From Phycisphaerales bacterium (lineage in GTDB: Bacteria; Planctomycetota; Phycisphaerae; UBA1845), in contig QZJT01000125.1 of NCBI GenBank assembly GCA_003597935.1, positions 1-36,744 on the forward strand: a stretch of DNA of 36,744 nucleotides. The letters run 5' to 3'. Position numbers and translations under genes: made by a program. Of this stretch, positions 31,656 through 36,744 are shown piece after piece. The notes below the pieces were generated by a model, which saw only the letters and a program-made list of their open reading frames with translations, had not been told where the DNA came from and did not search any database. Numbering within the stretch: position 1 is the stretch's first letter; each line of letters opens with the position of its first letter.

Positions 31656-34600
31656 ATGGAATTCAACATCATCCTCGCAGGGGTCGGCGGACAGGGAATC
31701 CTGACCATCGCCCATGCCATCTCGCGGGCCGCCATGCGCCGCGGCTATCACGTCCGGCAGTCGGAAGTACACGGCATGAGCCAGCGCGGCGGGGCGGTGC
31801 AGTCGCACCTGCGCTTCTCCGAACAGGAGATTTTCAGCGACCTGATCCCCTACGGGCAGGCCCATTTTCTGCTCGTGACCGAGCCGCTGGAGGCGATGCG
31901 ATACGTCGAGTTTCTCGACAAGCGCGGCGTGATCGTCGCCAACACCATCCCCGTCGTGAACATCCCCAACTATCCGCCGATCGAGCAGGTGCTCGATGAC
32001 GTCGCCCGTTTCGGCGACCACATTCTGATCGACGCCAAGAAGCTGGCCGGCGCGGCCGGGTCGGCGCGAGCGGAGAACATGGTCATGCTCGGCGCCGCCT
32101 CCTCGATGATGGGCTTCGAGCCCGCCGAGTTCGAGGCCGTCATCGCCGAAGCCTTCGCCGCCAAGGGCGAGCGCATCGTCGAGACCAACCAGCGTGCGTT
32201 CCGCTACGGGCGCAGCGCGGCCGTGGCCTTCCGCGACGGACTGGCCCGCGGCCTGGGCAGTCGCGAGGTTCGGCGGCGCTTGAGCGCCGTGTCCGCCGAC
32301 CGCCTGCACGAGCCGCCCTCCTGGGACCCCCCCGCCGCCGCGGAAGCGGCCCGCTGCGAACTGTCCGACGCGGAAGCCGACGCCATCGCCCAGACCATCC
32401 ACCGCGTCACCGAGCAGCAGCGGAGCCACCTGTACGAGCACGAGGTCTACGGCATCGTGGAACTGGTCGGGGCGATCTGCCCCCCCCGGCATCTTCTGGT
32501 CCCGCGCGGCGGACACGTCAACGCCGACGAGCTGGCGCCTTTTCCCGGCGACAAGGTCGTGCTGAAGATCGTCTCGCCCGACGTGACCCACAAGTCGGAC
32601 TCGGGCGGCATCGCATTCACGCCTCGCAACGTCGACGCGGTCAACCGTGAGATCGACCGGCTCATTGCGCTGCACGCCGCGCACACCGACCGCGTCGAGG
32701 GCGTGCTGCTGGTCGAGTACGTCAAGCAGGCCAACCGCAGCTTCGGGTCGGAGCTGTTCGTCGGCATCCGTGCGACGCGCGAGTTCGGCCCGGTCATCGC
32801 GGCCGGCCTGGGAGGCATAGATACCGAGTTCCTGGCGGTGAAAATGCAGCGCGGCTTGGCTATGGCGAAGGCGTCCGCGGTGGATGTCAGCGCCGAGGAA
32901 TTCTTCGAGCTGTTCCGGCGCACGGCCGCGTACGAAATCCTCTCCGGCGGCGCCCGCGGGCACGAGCGGGTGGTGGCCGACGGGGACCTGATCAACTGTT
33001 TCCGGGCGTTCATCGCCATCGCCCGCCGCTTCTGCACCCACGGCCTCGACGCCGAGGGCATTCTCGAGCTGGAGGTGAACCCCTTCGCGTTCGTACACCA
33101 GCGCCTGTTGCCGCTGGACGGCCTGGGGCGGATCGGCGCGCTGGCCCGCCCGGCGCCGGCGCGGCCGATCGAGAAAGTCAAAGCCATGCTGGAGCCGCGC
33201 TCGATCGCGGTCGTCGGCGTTTCCAGCAAGCGGGCCAACTTCGGCCGCATCATCCTGAACAACATCCAGGACTGCGGCTTCCCCGCGGAACACTTGTACG
33301 TCATCAAATCGGACGAAACCGAGGTGGACGGCGTGCGCTGCGTGCCGACGCTGGCCGATCTGCCCGAACCGGTTGACCTGCTGGTCGCGGCCGCCGGCGC
33401 CGATCGGATCCCGACGCTGGTGGATGACGTGCTGGGCGGCCATGCCGATGGCGTGACCCGCTGCGCGTCGGTGATTCTCATCCCCGGCGGACTGGGCGAA
33501 AAAGACGGAACTCAAAGCCTCGAACAGCAGGTGCGGGCCGCGATCACGAGCGCCCGCGCCCGCCCGGACCGCGGGGCGGTGTTCCTGGGCGGAAACTGCA
33601 TGGGCGTGCGCTGCCGGCCGGGGCGATACGACACCTTCTTCATTCCGGAAACCAAGCTGGACCCGCGCCGCGACGTGCCGCCCAAGCGCTCCGCGCTGAT
33701 CTCCCAGAGCGGCGCGTTCATCATCACGAGATTGAGCAACCTGGAGTTCCTCGACCCGGCCATCGCGATCTCCGCCGGCAATCAGATCGACGTGACGCTG
33801 TCGGACCTGTTGGAGGCGGTGGGCGAGCGGGACGATCTGGACTGCATCGGCGTGTACGCCGAAGGGTTCAACGATCTCGACGGTCTGGCCTTCATTCGAG
33901 CGGTGAACCGGGTGGCCGAATCCGGCAAGGTCGTCGTCTTCTACAAGGCCGGCCGCACGTCGGCGGGCCGCACGGCCGCCCAGGGCCATACCGCCTCGCT
34001 GGCGGGCGACTACGACGTGTGCCAGGCGGCGGTCGAAGAAGCCGGGGCGATCGTCACCGACACGTTCAAGGAGTTCGAGCAACTGCTCGAACTGTCCACC
34101 GATCTGCACGGCAAGACCGTCCGCGGCCGGCGCATCGGCGCGATCAGCAACGCCGGTTACGAGACCGTGGGCATGGCCGACAACGTCAAGGGCTCGCGCT
34201 ACGACCTCGACGTAGCCGCGCTCACTCCCGAAACGCGCGAACGATTGAGCGCCGCGCTGGAACGCCACAACCTCGGGACGCTCGCCAACGCCCGTAACCC
34301 GCTGGACCTGACGCCGATGGCCGATGACCAGGCATATGAAGATTGCATCCGCGTGATGATGGAAGCGGACGAGATCGACGCGGTCGTGGTCGGGTGCGTG
34401 CCGCTGACGCCGCGACTGCTCACCACGCCGGCCGAGATCGCCAGGCCCGGGTCGCTGGCCGAGCGGCTGCCGAAGATCTTCCACGAGTACGACAAGCCGC
34501 TGGTGTTCGTGGTGGACAGCACCGAACGCTACGACGCCTTCGCCCGCGCCGTCCGCATCCAGGGCGTCCCGGTGTTCCGCACCGCCGACCAGGCGATTCG

Positions 34601-34691
34601 CTCGGTGGGGCGGTATCTGTGTCACGCGAGGAAGCCGAGACCACTGTCTTCCGCGGCGAACGTGCGGGACGTCGCCACGGTTCCCTCATAG
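31656..34691 (+). CDS. Fusion: indolepyruvate oxidoreductase beta subunit plus ADP-forming acyl-CoA synthetase
   Basis: 1011 residues. Residues 1-205 are IorB (gamma-type POR domain): GVGGQGILT (9-17) and SEVHGMSQRGGAV (36-48). After a linker (206-250), an ATP-grasp domain (about 255-480) has VSPDVTHKSDSGGI (306-319) with His312 and ends in LELEVNPF (470-477). A CoA-binding Rossmann domain follows (about 505-640: PRSIAVVGVSSKRANFG), then the succinyl-CoA-ligase-like domains (about 675-985: SQSGAF 683-688, QGHTASLAGD 776-785 with His778, NPLDLTP 881-887). His778 is the expected catalytic phosphohistidine and His312 the second relay histidine of archaeal-type acetyl-CoA synthetase (ADP-forming). 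The two halves catalyse successive steps: aryl-acyl-CoA formation, then its cleavage with ATP synthesis. It lies downstream of iorA, presumably in one operon. Confidence 0.93.
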   Translation: MEFNIILAGVGGQGILTIAHAISRAAMRRGYHVRQSEVHGMSQRGGAVQSHLRFSEQEIFSDLIPYGQAHFLLVTEPLEAMRYVEFLDKRGVIVANTIPVVNIPNYPPIEQVLDDVARFGDHILIDAKKLAGAAGSARAENMVMLGAASSMMGFEPAEFEAVIAEAFAAKGERIVETNQRAFRYGRSAAVAFRDGLARGLGSREVRRRLSAVSADRLHEPPSWDPPAAAEAARCELSDAEADAIAQTIHRVTEQQRSHLYEHEVYGIVELVGAICPPRHLLVPRGGHVNADELAPFPGDKVVLKIVSPDVTHKSDSGGIAFTPRNVDAVNREIDRLIALHAAHTDRVEGVLLVEYVKQANRSFGSELFVGIRATREFGPVIAAGLGGIDTEFLAVKMQRGLAMAKASAVDVSAEEFFELFRRTAAYEILSGGARGHERVVADGDLINCFRAFIAIARRFCTHGLDAEGILELEVNPFAFVHQRLLPLDGLGRIGALARPAPARPIEKVKAMLEPRSIAVVGVSSKRANFGRIILNNIQDCGFPAEHLYVIKSDETEVDGVRCVPTLADLPEPVDLLVAAAGADRIPTLVDDVLGGHADGVTRCASVILIPGGLGEKDGTQSLEQQVRAAITSARARPDRGAVFLGGNCMGVRCRPGRYDTFFIPETKLDPRRDVPPKRSALISQSGAFIITRLSNLEFLDPAIAISAGNQIDVTLSDLLEAVGERDDLDCIGVYAEGFNDLDGLAFIRAVNRVAESGKVVVFYKAGRTSAGRTAAQGHTASLAGDYDVCQAAVEEAGAIVTDTFKEFEQLLELSTDLHGKTVRGRRIGAISNAGYETVGMADNVKGSRYDLDVAALTPETRERLSAALERHNLGTLANARNPLDLTPMADDQAYEDCIRVMMEADEIDAVVVGCVPLTPRLLTTPAEIARPGSLAERLPKIFHEYDKPLVFVVDSTERYDAFARAVRIQGVPVFRTADQAIRSVGRYLCHARKPRPLSSAANVRDVATVPS

Positions 34692-34836
34692 TGGGGCACC
34701 GGCGTCCAGGTGGTGCCTGATGTGGCACCGGTTTGTAACCGGTCCTTGGTGTGGCACCGGTTTGCAACCGGTGTCTGATGTGGCACCGGTTTGCAACCGG
34801 TGTCTGATGTGGCACCGGTTTGTAACCGGTGGTCTG
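34692..34836. repeat. Five-unit tandem array with exact 29-base period
   Basis: Units start at 34692, 34721, 34750, 34779 and 34808, each exactly 29 bases apart. The last four carry the palindrome ACCGGTTTGTAACCGGT or ACCGGTTTGCAACCGGT preceded by TGTGGC and followed by GTCTGA or a variant. The first is degenerate (CACCGGCGTCCAGGTGGTG). The array starts right behind the stop of the iorB fusion gene. It shares its arms with the repeats at 101-176. It might serve as the transcription end of the ior operon. Confidence 0.85.
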
Positions 34837-35110
34837 CCCAGGTAGCAGCTCGCCGCCCGAGCGTCTTGAGCGCGACGTCGACGGCCCGACGCTGCTCGTT
34901 CGCCGGGCCGACCAGTGAGGTCTCCATCGGAAACTGCCACTTTATGATTGCATAACGCCGCCGACGCACAACCATGACGCCGACGAGAAACACTTCAGTC
35001 GCCATGCCAGTCGCGACAGTCTACGTCACGTTACCTCCATCCGCGGTGCGTCTCGCCGTCCGGCGCTATAGCTCCGCAATCCCGATCGTAAACGTCGCGC
35101 TCCTCCCCTC
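34837..35110. other. Gene-poor stretch between the repeat array and the small membrane protein gene
   Basis: A minus-strand frame (ATG at 35005) reads MATEVFLVGVMVVRRRRYAI for a start and runs for about 55 codons before entering the repeat array. Its composition is mixed and I cannot support it as a gene. It could be a 5' part of a gene broken by the repeats. No terminator or promoter was identified. Confidence 0.4.
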
Positions 35111-35245
35111 TCACTTCTCCCACACGGATCCGCGTTCCACAACGGCGACCATACTGCCAACGATAAGTTGAAGGAGCGCAAGCACAAGCAGACTCGCGCT
35201 CCGTGGCGCGCGTAACCCCCAGGCCCCATCGCGGCGACCAATCAT
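35111..35245 (-). CDS. 44-residue single-span membrane protein
   Basis: The ATG at 35245 overlaps the stop of the upstream lipoprotein gene by 4 bases (ATGA), a strong sign of translational coupling. The peptide starts MIGRRDGAWGLRAPRS, has one hydrophobic segment (SLLVLALLQLIVGSMVAVV, about 18-36), and ends ERGSVWEK. The positive N-terminus suggests an N-in orientation. No family was recognised. It might work together with the lipoprotein, but that rests only on coupling. Confidence 0.55.
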   Translation of the reverse strand: MIGRRDGAWGLRAPRSASLLVLALLQLIVGSMVAVVERGSVWEK

Positions 35246-35811
35246 GGCTCGTCTGTGACCTGTCCGGCGCGTTCCTGCTTCTGCAAGAGTGTCCACTGCA
35301 CACCGCCCGTGCGGGAATACCCCCGCTGCTCGCACCAGTTCACCATCTTGTCCGGAATACCGTCTCCATCGTCGTCGCTGATGGACAGCTCCGGATCCCG
35401 CGCCGCGGCGTCTCGATACCAATTGTAGTAAAATGATCCATCTTGCAGGTTCGCCGTAATCCATGGACGCCCCTGCGCGTCCGCGATGGTGACTTCATAC
35501 AACGTGCGCCGATCGTCCTCCGTCTGGCGCAGCGTCACCCACGTCGTCCCGTTCCGAACAAGGTAGAGGTCGTCCGGGAGCTTGCGAGCCAGGTCGCTGC
35601 CGGGGTACGCGCAGCAGAAGGTAAACGACTCTTCCTCGAATTGCACAAACTCCGGACCCAGGCGATCGCATTCCGCGTGAGAATCCGCACGCAAAGGCTG
35701 GGCCGGTGCATGGCAACCCACGTCGAGTGCGCAGCCAGACACGACTGCCATCAAACATCCGGCCAGTGTGCGTGAGGCCATTCTTCCGTTGTACAGAAAC
35801 AAGTGATTCAT
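35242..35811 (-). CDS. Putative lipoprotein downstream of the RHS gene
   Basis: 189 residues. The ATG at 35811 has AGGAG 7 bases upstream. The hydrophobic N-terminus leads to GCLMAVVSGC (18-27), where Cys27 fits a lipobox, so an envelope lipoprotein is likely. Other cysteines are at 33, 48 and 66-67 (FCC). The mature part holds a calcium-loop-like SDDDGDGIPDKM near 144-155, the DxDxDG pattern seen in the M14 protein of this window. No enzyme motif. It starts 196 bases after the RHS gene on the same strand, and a 44-residue membrane protein overlaps its end. An RHS-associated accessory or immunity role is conceivable but unproven. Confidence 0.65.
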   Translation of the reverse strand: MNHLFLYNGRMASRTLAGCLMAVVSGCALDVGCHAPAQPLRADSHAECDRLGPEFVQFEEESFTFCCAYPGSDLARKLPDDLYLVRNGTTWVTLRQTEDDRRTLYEVTIADAQGRPWITANLQDGSFYYNWYRDAAARDPELSISDDDGDGIPDKMVNWCEQRGYSRTGGVQWTLLQKQERAGQVTDEP

Positions 35812-36007
35812 CGGACGACTCCTACTTGTAATGCGTGCGGCCGACTGTGGTCGAGGGCGCTTGCGGAGCGTCCGTCGCGACGACCTTGCGACGTCACACT
35901 ATCCCACCGAGAACGGCACGTACCACACGCGGCGATCATAACGGTACGCTCCACCTCCCCCAGGCGCTGGTGGTTCAGCCGCAAAGAGATATCCCATTGT
36001 CTCCATT

Positions 36008-36744
36008 TCACGGCTTCTCCGGGCGCTTTGGGAGCGGTTTCTTTGGAATCGGCTTCTTTGCCGGAGGCGGAGCTGGTTTCGGCACCGCAGGCTTGGGCGG
36101 CGGCGCAGGTGTGGGCGGCGCCGCAGGGGAGACCGGTAGCAGCGCACGGCATCCAGGGCAGCCCGGAAGAGGCTCGGGGTCCTCGGGGTGTTTTTTATAG
36201 ATATGGCGTCGTAGCGCATCGCTAACATAAACTTCGGCAGCATCTGCCAGGACCTCGGCTGCCTCATACATTGTGTCACACTCCAAGAATGGCGGGAAGT
36301 TCCCGGGCAGTGCGGCAAGTCCAAGCGGATCCGTCATCAGCGTAGGCCCGTTCCGGACATACGCGTACACGTTAATCCCGCCAGCAATCCCGATAGGATC
36401 CCGCTGAAGAAACCGCCCTCTGGCGGGGTCGTAGTAGCGCCAGCCGACGTGGAAGTAGGGGAACTCGTAAGCCGGCGACTCGCCGTCACACGCGAAGTCC
36501 TCGTGGGCGCGGTAGCCGGCCGCGCCGACGTAGCCGTAGCGGTGATTGGGGCCGTCGATGCGCTCGCCGAAGGCGGTATAAACCACCGCGTCGCCATCGT
36601 CGCCGGCCGAGTCGGACAGCGCCCGCAGCGTGCCCAGGTGGTCGCTGTGGTCGTACTTGACGGTCGTCACGTTGCCCAGCGTCATCGAGCCGACGCCCGG
36701 GAGGAAGCTGACCAGTTCGGTGTAAACCGGGATCCCGCCGCCGG
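36008..36744 (-). CDS. C-terminal part of an RHS/YD-repeat protein, cut by the window edge
   Basis: The frame is open through the right edge, so only the last about 245 residues are seen. It contains a YD-repeat-like KYDHSDHLGTLRALSD and the conserved RHS core end WRYYDPARGRFLQRDPIGI, then GGINVYAYVRNGPTLMTDPLGL. After the core, where polymorphic toxins carry their variable domain, come about 50 residues (CDTMYEAAEVLADAAEVYVS, then DALRRHIYKKHPEDPEPLPG). The protein ends in a Pro/Lys-rich tail (AAPPTPAPPPKPAVPKPAPP and more). RHS proteins form large shells around a C-terminal peptide and are exported or surface-bound. The short tail gives no recognisable toxin fold. An internal ATG at 36685 is not a real start. 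Confidence 0.88.
   Translation of the reverse strand, partial: GGGIPVYTELVSFLPGVGSMTLGNVTTVKYDHSDHLGTLRALSDSAGDDGDAVVYTAFGERIDGPNHRYGYVGAAGYRAHEDFACDGESPAYEFPYFHVGWRYYDPARGRFLQRDPIGIAGGINVYAYVRNGPTLMTDPLGLAALPGNFPPFLECDTMYEAAEVLADAAEVYVSDALRRHIYKKHPEDPEPLPGCPGCRALLPVSPAAPPTPAPPPKPAVPKPAPPPAKKPIPKKPLPKRPEKP

Noticed and set aside
31650-34625. 991-codon open frame antisense to the iorB fusion
   Set aside because: Its translation is His/Arg/Val/Gly-rich with no domain character, and it mirrors a well-supported gene. Long antisense frames are expected in such GC-rich DNA.
34692-34836. CRISPR array
   Set aside because: The units are constant over nearly the whole 29-base period, there are no unique spacers of 25-45 bases, and no cas genes are near. 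It is a tandem hairpin repeat.
34622-35005. Gene from the ATG at 35005 on the minus strand
   Set aside because: The frame runs straight into the hairpin array, whose translation makes up its last half. The first 55 codons alone give no family or ribosome-binding support.

Overview
This 36.7 kb window is GC-rich bacterial chromosomal DNA. It most likely comes from a planctomycete, perhaps near the Phycisphaerae. That placement is inferred from secreted proteins with calcium-loop DCNxNG repeats, from intergenic GC-hairpin repeats whose translation reads TGWKPVPH, from an RHS-family protein and from the overall gene style. No rRNA, tRNA or CRISPR array was recognised.

Layout. 0-3 kb: an M50 membrane protease, then ispD and a membrane PIN-TRAM protein as a minus-strand pair. 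3.5-5.5 kb: a large histidine ammonia-lyase-like enzyme. 6-9.1 kb: a secreted protein, a VOC-fold protein and an AAA/DUF4143 ATPase. 9.3-12.7 kb: two small genes and a SWIM-SNF2 helicase. 13.5-18.2 kb: a secreted Cys-rich protein with a clear terminator, an M24 aminopeptidase P, a GNAT gene carrying an in-frame stop, and a double VanZ-like membrane protein. 18.3-22.1 kb: purF, purM and a TauE/SafE permease. 22.3-25.9 kb: a tiny lipoprotein, a secreted Cys-rich protein and a secreted M14 carboxypeptidase. 26.2-29.5 kb: an accessory segment with a convergent restriction-modification pair and the remnant of an HNH nuclease operon. 29.7-34.7 kb: iorA and a very large iorB fusion. 35.1-36.7 kb: the end of an RHS gene with a lipoprotein and a 44-residue membrane protein downstream.

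Two things stand out. First, the indolepyruvate:ferredoxin oxidoreductase beta subunit is fused to a complete ADP-forming acyl-CoA synthetase (ATP-grasp, CoA-binding and ligase domains, with both phospho-transfer histidines present). The partner IorA has no C-terminal ferredoxin domain. Together they could take an aryl 2-oxoacid through its acyl-CoA to the acid plus ATP. This is the archaeal peptide-fermentation route, here condensed into two polypeptides.

Second, four unrelated secreted proteins end in one of two shared cysteine modules. Module A has four cysteines with identical spacing in the proteins at 5990-7174 and 24093-25844. Module B has eight aligned cysteines in the proteins at 13515-14432 and 22823-23767. 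These look like lineage-specific C-terminal modules, possibly for anchoring or sorting.

Intergenic DNA is full of short hairpins that keep a similar loop but have different GC arms, plus a 29-bp-periodic array and two AT-richer low-complexity tracts. Several genes appear damaged or carry sequence errors: the GNAT gene, the restriction enzyme, the gene after SNF2, and the HNH remnant.
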